The notes under the pieces are model-generated. The model was given only the letters and a program-made list of their open reading frames with translations, made no database searches and was not told the origin of the DNA. A DNA stretch of 64,000 nucleotides, from NCBI RefSeq assembly GCF_000982415.1, contig NZ_LANI01000023.1, positions 39,046-103,045 on the forward strand. Direction: 5' to 3'. The translations under genes and the position numbers were made by a program. This document shows, piece after piece, positions 24,870-33,825 of this stretch (position 1 is the first letter of the stretch; each line of letters opens with the position of its first letter). This DNA comes from Kiloniella litopenaei. Lineage in GTDB: Bacteria > Pseudomonadota > Alphaproteobacteria > Kiloniellales > Kiloniellaceae.

Positions 24870-26129
24870 TTAGTTAGGCGGTGTATTGACCTTTAACTTC
24901 ATAACCGGTTTGGGATCTGGTTCCGGTTCGACCGGGATCGCTTTGATTTTGTCAATTTTAACTTTGGGCGGCGCCTGTTTCAAAGTCGTTGGCGAATTGA
25001 ATTTCGATTGCGGCTTACATTTCCAGCTGTAAAAACTCTCTTTTGATGTACTGCTTACTGGCTCAACAACCTCAACTTTCCAGGAACCATAGTTTTTGCC
25101 ACCGGGTGCGTTTTTAAAACCATTCAAGTCACCATCCTGCTTGGAGTTGTTAATCGCAAGTTTGTTAACTTTTCCGCCAGATGGCTCCCCGATATGGCGC
25201 GTAAAGTCTATGATTTTATGACCATCATTATTAAAATGAACACTATTAACCGGACCTTTCGCCCCGAGCTCACTCACCAAACGGTACTTAACAGTACCTT
25301 TACCTTGTGCTTTAAAGGTCAATCGAAACCCAAGGTCAGCAGGACATTGACCATGATAATTTTTTACATGGGGAGCAACCTTCGCTTCTGTTAGAGCAAA
25401 GGGGGCAGCAAGATCATTTTTTGACACCTGTGCAGGCGAAGACTTCACCAAAGTCGGATCGCCTTTGAACTTGATACCAATTGGCACTGATGCCGTCACA
25501 TAACCACCCCTGCTATCGGCATCTTTATTACAATATCCCGCAAGTGAAACCGGACGCATGACACTAAAAAACTGATCTTGTTTGAGGAAATCAAGTTCAT
25601 CCCCACCACCATTTACGTGCTCTTCCAGTTTTTTATTAAACTCTTCAACCGGATCGACACGCACAGATGGATGACCGTTCTTGATATTGGCAAGCGGTAC
25701 TTTAAAGGCCTCAGCATTTCCTGCCTCTGCTATCCAGCCACCAAAAACACCCGTCCACACTTTGAAAGTCGGATGATAGCTATCTTCATAAAGCGCATTC
25801 ACTGGAACAATTTTATTTCCCTGTCGCTGTGCTGTACCAAAATACATTCTGCCCTTATCAAAATCGATCTTCTTGCTTTTGCTACACTGAACAAAGCCCT
25901 TCAGGGGAATGTTCATTACCGAGTTAACAGGTTGAACATTGACCTTGCTCAGCAGCTTTGAGCCGGACATATTTTTAAGTTCGATCATGTTCAAATTAAT
26001 GCCGTCCATAGACAACGTTACATCTTTCACATAATCCGAGTTACTTCGTGGAGAGTTTGCAAACCCGGTTGAATCCAGAGCCGTTGCTGTAAGAGCCAGA
26101 AGGCTTGTTGTTAGAACAAATTTTTTCAT
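24870..26129 (-). CDS. Uncharacterised secreted protein, 419 residues
   Basis: Signal peptide MKKFVLTTSLLALTATA with likely cleavage soon after (near GFA-N). The mature protein is beta-rich, has four cysteines (in VQCSKS, GYCNKD, GQCPAD and WKCKPQ), perhaps two disulphides, and a Lys/Pro-rich tail APPKVKIDKIKAIPVEPEPDPKP. No family is recognised. Gly-rich stretches resemble extracellular binding proteins. GAGGCG lies 8 bases upstream of the ATG. A strong terminator follows. It stands alone, inserted between cobalamin gene blocks. Confidence 0.75.
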   Translation of the reverse strand: MKKFVLTTSLLALTATALDSTGFANSPRSNSDYVKDVTLSMDGINLNMIELKNMSGSKLLSKVNVQPVNSVMNIPLKGFVQCSKSKKIDFDKGRMYFGTAQRQGNKIVPVNALYEDSYHPTFKVWTGVFGGWIAEAGNAEAFKVPLANIKNGHPSVRVDPVEEFNKKLEEHVNGGGDELDFLKQDQFFSVMRPVSLAGYCNKDADSRGGYVTASVPIGIKFKGDPTLVKSSPAQVSKNDLAAPFALTEAKVAPHVKNYHGQCPADLGFRLTFKAQGKGTVKYRLVSELGAKGPVNSVHFNNDGHKIIDFTRHIGEPSGGKVNKLAINNSKQDGDLNGFKNAPGGKNYGSWKVEVVEPVSSTSKESFYSWKCKPQSKFNSPTTLKQAPPKVKIDKIKAIPVEPEPDPKPVMKLKVNTPPN

Positions 26130-26243
26130 CTCTATCGCCTCAACGTTTGTTTAGCAGCAATGATCTACTGCGGTTGAGAAATAGGCCGTTCCTACCCTGA
26201 ATAGAGTTCAAAAAAAATCTAACCTCCTAAAATGAAAGACAAA

Positions 26244-26271
26244 AAAAGAGAGCCTCGAAAGTCTCTCTTTT
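26244..26271 (-). terminator. Bidirectional terminator after cobM
   Basis: AAAAGAGAG-cctcgaaagt... pairs with CTCTCTTTT to form a 9-base stem that includes A and U runs. It lies just beyond the cobM stop on the minus strand and separates the cobalamin operon from the secreted protein gene. Confidence 0.7.
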
Positions 26272-26302
26272 AATTTATCAGACGAATGAAATTGAAAATT
26301 CG

Positions 26303-27121
26303 TCAGTCCAGCCCACCCGGCACATTGGCTTCGCGTTCAACAACTGCTGCTTTTTTCTTGTCCTTGCCAAGGCGCAGGACGTGCACAAAGTCCGGGTCGT
26401 AGAGTTTGCTGTCTATGAAGTCTTTATCATCCGCCAGCACGTGTCCGACAAGGATCAGGGCTGTGCGGGTGATCTTGGCTTCACGGGCTTTTTCGCGCAC
26501 GTCTTTGAGGGTACAGCGAATAATCAACTCATCCGGCCAGGTCACGCGATAGGCAATCACCACGGGGCAATCTTCGCCGTAGTGCGGGATCAGGGTTTCC
26601 TGAACGTGTTTCAGGTTACGTACGGACAGATGGATCGCAAGGGTCGCACCGGACTTGCCAAAGGTATCCAGATCTTCGTTATTGGGCATGGCCGAAGATT
26701 TCATCGCTGTTCGGGTCAGGATAATCGACTGACTGACTTCCGGTAGGGTCAGCTCTTTCTGGATTACCGCAGAAGCCGCCGCATAGGCTGAAACGCCCGG
26801 CACAACTTCGTAATCAATACCCAACTGATCAAGGCGGCGCATTTGCTCGGCAACAGAGCCATAAAGGCAGGGATCACCGGAATGCACCCGGGCAACATCC
26901 TTGCCGTCTTTATGGGCTGTGTTGATATCCTCAATGATCTCATCAAGGTTCATCGGGGCCGTGTCTTTGATCAACGCGCCTTCTGGCGCAAAGGCGATCA
27001 CCCCTTCGGGAACCAGCGACCCGGCATAGAGACACACAGGACATTTGGCAATGAGATCACGGCCCCGAATGGTAATAAGATCCGGCGCACCCGGACCAGC
27101 GCCAATGAAATAAACCGTCAT
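26303..27121 (-). CDS. cobM: Precorrin-4 C11-methyltransferase (CobM/CbiF)
   Basis: Methylates C11 of (cobalt-)precorrin-4 using S-adenosylmethionine. 272 residues with VYFIGAGPGAPDLITIRG at the N-terminus, ARVHSGDPCLYGSVAEQ and EVVPGVSAYAAASA, the usual tetrapyrrole-methylase motifs. It is the last gene of the leftward cbiX-to-cobM operon, overlaps the CbiG-CobJ gene by 4 bases, and is followed by a terminator. CobM and CbiF are very similar, so the substrate form (with or without cobalt) is not decided by sequence. Confidence 0.93.
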   Translation of the reverse strand: MTVYFIGAGPGAPDLITIRGRDLIAKCPVCLYAGSLVPEGVIAFAPEGALIKDTAPMNLDEIIEDINTAHKDGKDVARVHSGDPCLYGSVAEQMRRLDQLGIDYEVVPGVSAYAAASAVIQKELTLPEVSQSIILTRTAMKSSAMPNNEDLDTFGKSGATLAIHLSVRNLKHVQETLIPHYGEDCPVVIAYRVTWPDELIIRCTLKDVREKAREAKITRTALILVGHVLADDKDFIDSKLYDPDFVHVLRLGKDKKKAAVVEREANVPGGLD

Positions 27122-28986
27122 GCTGCTGATCCTTCTGTGATCGTTTTGACTTCACCCGTCTCGTCAAAGTTTTCATAGAGATGGGCTTTCTTCTCATAGC
27201 CACGTGGTGTGTATACCCAGCATGAGCCATCAGATTTTTCAATCTTGCGCGAGGTAGATGACCCGACAAGGACAACTGTCAACATATCCACCTGATCCGG
27301 TGTCAGTTCATCAAGGCGGAGAACAGTCATGCTCTCGCCTTCCCGACCAAGATTGCGGCCCAGCATCACAGGCGTGTCTGCCGGGCGATGCTTGAGAAGA
27401 ATTTCAACCGCTGTCGCAAGCTGTTTGGTACGACGTCTGGATACAGGATTGTAGAAGGCAATGACAAAATCGCCCTGTGCCGCGGCATTCAGGCGTTTTT
27501 CAATGGCTTCCCAAGGGGTCAAAAGATCAGAAAGAGAGATTGTGCAGAAGTCGTGTCCCAATGGCGCACCGATACGCGCAGAAGCCCCCTGCAATGCAGA
27601 AATACCCGGCGTCACCTGAATATCAACTCGGTTCCAGTCCGCACGATCCCCACGATCCAGCAGCTCAAAAGTCAAGGCAGCCATCGCGTAGATACCGGGA
27701 TCACCAGAACATACCAACGCGACAGAACGGCCTTCGGCAGCAAGATTCAGGGCAATGCGCACCCGCATTTCTTCCTCGCCAAGCTCATACCCGTGACGGT
27801 CCTTGCCTTCGGCCAAGGGGCCCAGCAAATCAAGATAGAGATGATACCCGACCAAGTCCGTAACACCGCGCACCACACGATCCACTTCCGGTGCACGCCA
27901 GCTTTGATCCCCCGGTCCCAAACCAACAACAAAGAGTTTGCCGCGTGCCTGACCAAGAGTTGAGGTATCAATAATTCCTTTTGCCTGCCCAATGGCGCAA
28001 GTCGCGCGCTTGGACTTGTTCTTGGCAACGAGAAGCTTGCCTTCATCGCCAACAGCAGCCAGCGCAGATCCTTCGGACACCCCATGGCAGCCAACCTCGG
28101 CAAAGACAATGTCGGATGGTGTTTCCAGTCGCGGCGTCTGCTTCTCTAGTTCTTCAGCCGGGAAGAAGCGTGCGGGAACATCCAGTTCAGCGGCTAGCGC
28201 CTGAACAGCAGTTTCATCAGCTTTCACATCAATGGAAAAAACACCAGCAACAGCTTTAGGGGAAAGCCCGTCTGCCTTAAGTGTTTCATGGATAAGTTTT
28301 GAAAGCTCTTCTGATTCTGCATTGCGTTCACAGCCAACACCAAGCGAGAGTGTTGCCGGGTGCAGGATAAGCTCTTTCTCAGAACCCGCGAGGTCCTTCT
28401 CGGTTACCGTGATAACAAGCTCACCGTCGTCAGAGATTGGAAGGCTCCCCGCTTTTACCCATTCAGCGTCCCCATTGAGCTTTACACTCGCCCCGGCAAG
28501 AACAGCTGCGATAAAGGCTTTGTAATCACCCGGATTACCAAGTTTCCAGCCAATTGGCGGATTATCCAGGGCAATGCCGAAACGATTATCAGAAGCTGTG
28601 GTAATAGAAGCAGAAACATCCAACTTGGCAGAAAGATCCTTGGCAAGATCGTTTGCCCCGTGATGACCGCCAAGTAAGGGAACCACCGCAGAGCCATTTT
28701 CAGCAACAGCAATCACAGGTGGTTCAGCGCGCTTATCAGCCAAGAGAGGTGATAGACCACGAATCAAAACACCGGCGGCACAGATACCGACAATGGCGCG
28801 CCCTTCGCGGAAAAGCGATTGAAGATGCGAAATAGTTTCATCAAAGGCAACATCTGCATCTTCAACCCGGCCTGTACGGCCATGAACTTCACCAGCGCCA
28901 AAGGCATCACGAAGTTGAGCGGCAAGTTTGGCGCCTTCTGCTGTCAGGGCAACAAAGGCAGGGGAGTGATCAAATTTTTGCGTCAT
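27118..28986 (-). CDS. cobJ: CbiG-CobJ/CbiH fusion: lactone-opening and C17-methyltransferase protein
   Basis: 622 residues in two parts. Residues ~1-345 are CbiG-like: GGHHGANDLA, then LGVGCERN and a C-terminal region ending GCHGVSEGSALAAVG. In the oxygen-independent route CbiG opens the ring-A lactone and releases acetaldehyde. Residues ~350-600 are CobJ/CbiH (KLFVVGLGPGD, VCSGDPGIYAMA, VTPGISALQGASARIG), which methylate C17 and contract the ring. No CobG or CobZ is in the window, so ring contraction likely uses the anaerobic type. TAATG overlap with cobI shows coupling. Confidence 0.93.
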   Translation of the reverse strand: MTQKFDHSPAFVALTAEGAKLAAQLRDAFGAGEVHGRTGRVEDADVAFDETISHLQSLFREGRAIVGICAAGVLIRGLSPLLADKRAEPPVIAVAENGSAVVPLLGGHHGANDLAKDLSAKLDVSASITTASDNRFGIALDNPPIGWKLGNPGDYKAFIAAVLAGASVKLNGDAEWVKAGSLPISDDGELVITVTEKDLAGSEKELILHPATLSLGVGCERNAESEELSKLIHETLKADGLSPKAVAGVFSIDVKADETAVQALAAELDVPARFFPAEELEKQTPRLETPSDIVFAEVGCHGVSEGSALAAVGDEGKLLVAKNKSKRATCAIGQAKGIIDTSTLGQARGKLFVVGLGPGDQSWRAPEVDRVVRGVTDLVGYHLYLDLLGPLAEGKDRHGYELGEEEMRVRIALNLAAEGRSVALVCSGDPGIYAMAALTFELLDRGDRADWNRVDIQVTPGISALQGASARIGAPLGHDFCTISLSDLLTPWEAIEKRLNAAAQGDFVIAFYNPVSRRRTKQLATAVEILLKHRPADTPVMLGRNLGREGESMTVLRLDELTPDQVDMLTVVLVGSSTSRKIEKSDGSCWVYTPRGYEKKAHLYENFDETGEVKTITEGSAA

Positions 28987-29693
28987 TACAGTGTCCAGGC
29001 CTCACCACGTTTGTGGACCAAAATCATTGAGAAGTAAGGTGCCTTGGCATCCCCCACTTCGCTTAAAGGCATTACTTTCTGGTTTTCCATTGTTGCGCGT
29101 TCCACATAGCGGGCACAATCAACCAAATCCAGTTCTTCAAGAATGCTGCGAATTTTTTCAAAATGGCGACCAACCTTGATGATCGCCGCTGCCTGCACAT
29201 TGCGCAGGCGTTGTTTCATAATATCGGCATCAACCGGGCCGGGGATGATTGTCATCACGTCATTCCGCGCAGCCAAAGGAGCGCCAACCATTGCTGAACA
29301 GGCCATAAGGGACGAAACACCCGGTACGACCTCGACCTCGAAACGTTCCATCATGCGCCCAAAGAGATACATAAAGGAGCCATAGAAAAAGGGATCACCT
29401 TCGCAAAGCACAACAACATCCTGCCCGGCTTCCAGAAACTCGGTAATATCTTTGGCAGCCTGATCATAGACATCCTGTGCCGGGAAACGTTCCGTCACCA
29501 TTGGTATGCGGATCGGGTATTCCGTTTGCCCGCCCGGTAAATGTTCCGCCACGATTGTCCGCGCCAGACTATCCCCGACATCCGGTGCAGGATAAGCCAA
29601 TACCTTGGTCTTCTGGATCAGGCGAAGGGCTTTCAAAGTTAAAAGTTCAGGATCGCCGGGGCCAATGCCGACGCCATATAGTTTACCCGTCAT
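28986..29693 (-). CDS. cobI: Precorrin-2 C20-methyltransferase (CobI/CbiL)
   Basis: Methylates C20 of (cobalt-)precorrin-2. 235 residues: LYGVGIGPGDPELLTLKA, VVLCEGDPFFYGSFMYL and VVPGVSSLMACSAMVG. It overlaps the stop of cobL on one side and the start of the CbiG-CobJ gene on the other (TAATG), so translation is continuous. The sequence does not show whether it prefers metal-free or cobalt substrate. Confidence 0.93.
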   Translation of the reverse strand: MTGKLYGVGIGPGDPELLTLKALRLIQKTKVLAYPAPDVGDSLARTIVAEHLPGGQTEYPIRIPMVTERFPAQDVYDQAAKDITEFLEAGQDVVVLCEGDPFFYGSFMYLFGRMMERFEVEVVPGVSSLMACSAMVGAPLAARNDVMTIIPGPVDADIMKQRLRNVQAAAIIKVGRHFEKIRSILEELDLVDCARYVERATMENQKVMPLSEVGDAKAPYFSMILVHKRGEAWTL

Positions 29694-30918
29694 ATTTTTT
29701 CGTCACTGCATACTGGGTTACAGGCATCGCCGCCCGCCAGCCATGATAAGGTCCAATGGGGGATGCCTGACTAACCGCAATACGATTGAGCTCTCCCCCT
29801 ACTTTTTTATGCCATTCGAAGAGCTTCATTTCGCCTTCCAGCGTCACAACGTTTGCAACAAAGCGACCTCCAGGCTTTAAAGCTTGCCAACAGAGATCAA
29901 ACAACCCGTCGGACGTGGCCCCTCCACCCACAAAAATGGCGTCGGGGCGCTGCTCTTGTTTCATCAACTCGCCAAGGACAGAAAGCAGTTCGCCTTCTTT
30001 GATGGATAAAAAGGGCGTTCCCAAAGCTTGAGCATTCGCAGCTATGCTTGACAGACGTTCTTGATCGCGCTCGACAGCAACCGCCTTTGTTCCCCGGGCC
30101 GCACGCATCCACTCAATAGAGATAGAACCACAACCAGCGCCGAGATCCCAAAGAACCTGCCCCGCCATCGGCATCAAAGCCGACAGGGTTGCTGAACGCA
30201 CAATCTTTTTGGTCAGCTGCCCGTCATGCACGAAGGCATCGTCGGGTAACCCGGGAACTGTCGGCAAGATTTCGGCACGGTGTGTTGCAATACACTCAAC
30301 AGCAATCGTGTTAAGATCTGCACAGGCTGGATAAGACCAACAGTGGGCAACGCCATCCAGTACTTGCTCTTTCTCTCCGCCCATATGTTCCAAAACAGTA
30401 ATCTTGCTATCGCCAAAACCGCGATCTGTCAGCAACGAAGCGACTTCGGCCGGCGTTGTTCCGTTTTCACTGAGCATAAGCAACTTTGCCCCAGGCTGAA
30501 CATGGGGATGTAACAGGCTCAAAGGGCGCCCGTGCAACGTTAACATGTCCACATCCATCATCACCCAGCCAAGTCTGGAACAGGCCAGTGAATAGGATGA
30601 GATACCGGGAACAACAAGCATTTCTGAAACAGGAATACGCTTGGAAAATGTGGCCCCAACACCGAAGCACATCGGGTCACCCGACGCCAGAATACAAATA
30701 TCCTCACCTCTGCGATCAAGGACCTTTTCGACCATCGATGAAAAAGGTGACGTCCAGGCCATCTGCTCGCGTTGGTCGTTTCCCAGCATTGCCAGATGAC
30801 GCTCTCCGCCCACAAGTACCTTTGCCTGATCCAACAAACGTCGGGCAACGGGAGTCAGACTATCCAGCCCTTCTTCACCAATGCCCAGAATGGTCAGCCA
30901 TGCGCCCTGCTCGCTCAT
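29683..30918 (-). CDS. cobL: Precorrin-6Y C5,15-methyltransferase (CobL, CbiE-CbiT fusion)
   Basis: 411 residues in two halves: CbiE-type methylase ~1-200 (LTILGIGEEGLDSLTP, ILASGDPMCFGVGATF, VVPGISSYSLACSRLG) and CbiT-type decarboxylase/C15-methylase ~205-411 (VLWDLGAGCGSISIEWMR, the SAM-binding motif). Together they methylate C5 and C15 and remove the C12 acetate carboxyl group. It is between cobH and cobI with overlaps of a few bases on each side. Confidence 0.94.
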   Translation of the reverse strand: MSEQGAWLTILGIGEEGLDSLTPVARRLLDQAKVLVGGERHLAMLGNDQREQMAWTSPFSSMVEKVLDRRGEDICILASGDPMCFGVGATFSKRIPVSEMLVVPGISSYSLACSRLGWVMMDVDMLTLHGRPLSLLHPHVQPGAKLLMLSENGTTPAEVASLLTDRGFGDSKITVLEHMGGEKEQVLDGVAHCWSYPACADLNTIAVECIATHRAEILPTVPGLPDDAFVHDGQLTKKIVRSATLSALMPMAGQVLWDLGAGCGSISIEWMRAARGTKAVAVERDQERLSSIAANAQALGTPFLSIKEGELLSVLGELMKQEQRPDAIFVGGGATSDGLFDLCWQALKPGGRFVANVVTLEGEMKLFEWHKKVGGELNRIAVSQASPIGPYHGWRAAMPVTQYAVTKKYDG

Positions 30919-31550
30919 CGATTATCCTTTGCCACCGCGTTTAGAGCCGCCGAAGCAATCGCACTGCCCCCGCGCCGCCCTCTCAGTGTCATATAGGGTA
31001 CGCCGATCTTAGCAGCAATCAAGGCTTCCTTTGATTCCGCTGCACCAACAAAACCAACTGGGAACCCAAGGATGGCTGCTGGTTTTGGGGCTCCTTCGTG
31101 TAGGATCTCAAGCAGACGGAATAGTGCCGTTGGTGCATTCCCTATCACCACAACAGAGCCTTCGAGATGATCTCGCCAAAGTTCTACGGCCGCAGCGGAG
31201 CGGGTATTACCAATTTCCTTGGCAATGCCAGGTACACGCTCGTCAATCAAGGGGCAGAGGATTTCATTGTTCGCTGGCAAACGGTTTTTAATAATACCAT
31301 CACGTGCCATTCGACAGTCAACGATGATGGGTGCCCCGGCGATTAGTGCAGCCCGCCCTTTAAAAGCAACATCATCAGTCCAGGCGAGATCTTCGACCAC
31401 CTCGGGCATGCCGCAAGCATGAATCACTCGTATAGCGACATCCGCGACATCAGCCGGAAGAGCACTTAAGTCGGCAGCAGCTTCGATCTGCGCAAAAGAC
31501 TCGCGATAGATCTCTTGCGGATCCCGAATGTAATCATATTCGACTGTCAT
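30915..31550 (-). CDS. cobH: Precorrin-8X methylmutase (CobH/CbiC)
   Basis: Moves the methyl group from C11 to C12 to give hydrogenobyrinate or cobyrinate. About 211 residues: YIRDPQEIYRESFAQI at the start, RVIHACGMPEVVEDL holding the active histidine, IIVDCRMARDGI, and GFPVGFVGAAESKEAL near the end, as in CobH/CbiC. A GTG three bases earlier is an equal start candidate. It overlaps cobL by 4 bases and follows cbiX by 23 bases. Confidence 0.94.
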   Translation of the reverse strand: MTVEYDYIRDPQEIYRESFAQIEAAADLSALPADVADVAIRVIHACGMPEVVEDLAWTDDVAFKGRAALIAGAPIIVDCRMARDGIIKNRLPANNEILCPLIDERVPGIAKEIGNTRSAAAVELWRDHLEGSVVVIGNAPTALFRLLEILHEGAPKPAAILGFPVGFVGAAESKEALIAAKIGVPYMTLRGRRGGSAIASAALNAVAKDNR

Positions 31551-31573
31551 CACCTTGGCCCTATCCCCGGATG

Positions 31574-32674
31574 TTATGCAATACCATCTTCTTTTTTCAT
31601 GGTCACTGGCCCCAGCGGGTGGTCAGCATGCGGGTATGGATGGTGATGATGATCGTGATCATGTCCGTGACCATGCGAATGGCCATGGCTATGCCCGTGA
31701 CTGTGATCATGGCTGTGACCGTGCGAATGCCCGTGTGAGTGATCATGAGAATGGCCATGATCGTGATCTTCTGCAGGACCTGTACCGATCCCTTCTACAT
31801 GATGGTGATGGCTTTCCTGCGGCAGGCCAATTTCGGCCTCAAAGCCCAGAACCTGTTCTCTGTATTTACAGAGCTTACAGTTCATCACATTTGTTCCGTC
31901 CAGAATTTCCTGAACACGGTCAGCAAAAGCATCCAGAACCTGAGGATGGTCAGAAAGATAGGGGGCCTTGACGAAATCAATCTCTGGGTGGCGCTCAGCA
32001 ACAAGATCAGTGTAGCTGTAGATACGCTTTACAAGAATCCCGGTGAAGAGGAAATAAGGGAAGACAATAACCCGCTTATAACCGAGCTTAGCAGCATGCT
32101 CGAGGCCAGGTTCAACAAGCGGGAATGTTACGCCGGAATAGCACACTTCCCCCCAGCCAAAGCCAAAACCTTCCCACAGAAGGCGCATCACCTTGCTGAC
32201 ATTAGAATTCGCATCAGGATCAGAAGCTCCACGGCCAACAACCATCAACATGGTTTCATTAATCGGCACGTCACCGTTTTCTTTATTGGCGCTATCAACA
32301 GCTTCCTGAATCCGGTCAGCCGCCGCCTTGATCAACTTGGTATCAATACCAAGCTCGCGCCCGTATTCAATTTTCATCCCCGGGTTTTGTGCTTCGTATG
32401 TACGCAACACGGATGGAATATCATTTTTTGCATGACCGGCAGCAAAAAGCATTCCGGGAATTGCCAAGACCAGATCGTGCCCAGACTCACGCAAGTTATC
32501 CAGACCCGTACGAATAATTGGCGTTGCGAATTCCAGAAAACCGCTATCAACTTCGTACTGAGGCAAGCGTTCACGAATACCCCGGGCAACGGATTCAAAT
32601 TCACGGACGGCGCCTTCATCACGGCTGCCATGTCCACAAACCATTACACCAATCTTAGGACCGTTTTCGATCAT
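31574..32674 (-). CDS. cbiX: Sirohydrochlorin cobaltochelatase CbiX, long form with His-rich tail
   Basis: Inserts cobalt early, into sirohydrochlorin, in the oxygen-independent route. 366 residues: metal histidines H15 (VCGHGSRDEG) and H81 (AAGHAKNDI), then the second chelatase half. C266 and C269 in MNCKLC are the site of the [4Fe-4S] cluster of long CbiX. Residues 303-352 are a tail of alternating His with Gly, Ser or Asp, likely a cobalt store or scavenging arm. GAGGTGAG, four bases before the ATG at 32674, decides the start over the codon at 32695. It heads the leftward six-gene operon. Confidence 0.93.
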   Translation of the reverse strand: MIENGPKIGVMVCGHGSRDEGAVREFESVARGIRERLPQYEVDSGFLEFATPIIRTGLDNLRESGHDLVLAIPGMLFAAGHAKNDIPSVLRTYEAQNPGMKIEYGRELGIDTKLIKAAADRIQEAVDSANKENGDVPINETMLMVVGRGASDPDANSNVSKVMRLLWEGFGFGWGEVCYSGVTFPLVEPGLEHAAKLGYKRVIVFPYFLFTGILVKRIYSYTDLVAERHPEIDFVKAPYLSDHPQVLDAFADRVQEILDGTNVMNCKLCKYREQVLGFEAEIGLPQESHHHHVEGIGTGPAEDHDHGHSHDHSHGHSHGHSHDHSHGHSHGHSHGHGHDHDHHHHPYPHADHPLGPVTMKKEDGIA

Positions 32675-32700
32675 TATACTCACCTCATCCATCATTTTTT

Positions 32701-32720
32701 AGCAACAGGGGGGCGTTGCT
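32701..32720. other. Short hairpin in the cbiX-cobD intergenic region
   Basis: AGCAAC-aggggggc-GTTGCT can form a 6-base stem in the 117-base divergent gap between cbiX and cobD. It could be an operator or structure for either gene. No further evidence; there is not enough room here for a cobalamin riboswitch. Confidence 0.3.
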
Positions 32721-32791
32721 GCGATACACTTTTATCAAATTATGGCCTACGACTACTTGACCTGTAACAAGACTGCTAACATTCTCGCGTC

Positions 32792-33796
32792 ATGTTGATG
32801 TCGTATTTGGTCCAAGAACCACTTTTTTTGCCAATCCTGATCCTGATTATTGCTATTTTCATAGATATCATAATCGGTGACCCTGCGTGGCTATATCGCT
32901 ATGTTCCTCACCCCGTTGTCATTATCGGGAAGGCCATAGAAATCAGTGAACACCGAATGAATAATCCCAAGAACAGCCGGATGACCGGAATTCTTCTCGG
33001 GGCCTTACTCTCTATCGGAATCATTGTTCTGGCCGTTGCTGTCGGTCTTATACTCTCCCGAACGCTGGGGCAAGTATCTCATGGCTGGATCATCGAATCC
33101 ATCCTCGCTTCCAGCCTTATTGCTTATCGGGGTTTAGGGACAGCGGTTCACAATGTATCAACCGCACTTGCACAAAGCTTAGGGGAAGGCAGAAAGGCCA
33201 TCGGCCATCTGGTTGGACGAGATCCGGAAAGTCTTGATGAAGCAGGTATCTGTCGGGCGGCAATCGAAAGCATGGCAGAAAATTTTTCTGACGGTGTTGT
33301 CGCCCCTGTTTTCTGGTTTGCTCTTTTTGGGTTGCCCGGACTTTGTGCTTATAAGGCAATCAATACTTTGGACAGTATGATCGGGCACAAGAACGAACGC
33401 TACGAAGCCTTTGGCAAATTCGCTGCGCGTCTGGATGATCTTGTTAATCTGGTTCCCGCACGTCTGGCCGGATTGTTATATGTGCTTGCGGGCCTCTTGG
33501 TTCCGAAAGCATCAGCGGTCAGAGCCTTCAAGGTAATGCTCCGGGACGCAGGTCAACATCGTTCTCCCAATGCTGGCTGGCAAGAAGCAGCTGTTGCAGG
33601 TGCGCTTGGTTTCGCCCTTGCTGGCCCCCGAAAATACCCGGGGTATGTTGTCGATGACCCCTGGATGGGTGACGGTGGCCTTAGTGACCTTTCTGCGAAA
33701 GACATAAAGCTTGCTCTGAAACTCTATCTCGGGGCAGGCTTTTGGATGATCTGTCCTTTGGTTGCCTGCTTGGGAATAATGCTCTTCCAGTTTTAG
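32792..33796 (+). CDS. cobD: Adenosylcobinamide-phosphate synthase CobD/CbiB
   Basis: Attaches the aminopropanol linker to adenosylcobyric acid; an integral inner-membrane protein. 334 residues with four or five hydrophobic helices. Conserved stretches include IIGDPAWLYRYVPHPV, HLVGRDPESLDEAGICRAAIES and AENFSDGVVAPVFW, and the end holds GAGFWMI. The start could be the ATG at 32792 or 32798; no good ribosome site is visible at either. It is divergent from cbiX and alone on this strand. Confidence 0.94.
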   Translation: MLMSYLVQEPLFLPILILIIAIFIDIIIGDPAWLYRYVPHPVVIIGKAIEISEHRMNNPKNSRMTGILLGALLSIGIIVLAVAVGLILSRTLGQVSHGWIIESILASSLIAYRGLGTAVHNVSTALAQSLGEGRKAIGHLVGRDPESLDEAGICRAAIESMAENFSDGVVAPVFWFALFGLPGLCAYKAINTLDSMIGHKNERYEAFGKFAARLDDLVNLVPARLAGLLYVLAGLLVPKASAVRAFKVMLRDAGQHRSPNAGWQEAAVAGALGFALAGPRKYPGYVVDDPWMGDGGLSDLSAKDIKLALKLYLGAGFWMICPLVACLGIMLFQF

Positions 33797-33825
33797 GTTC
33801 TTTCAATTCCTTTTTTCTAAACAAG

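Noticed and set aside
31620..31770. Possible CRISPR-like or tandem repeat array
   Set aside because: The short repeats are codons for the His-Gly-Ser tail; there are no spacers or cas genes.
31555..31971. Plus-strand frame with His/Asp-rich content opposite cbiX
   Set aside because: It is the antisense shadow of the repeated His codons (CAT/CAC read in reverse) of the cbiX tail and has no ribosome site.
31739..32767. Long plus-strand frame of 342 codons opposite cbiX
   Set aside because: It lies antisense to a confidently identified gene, has no family features, and no ribosome site.
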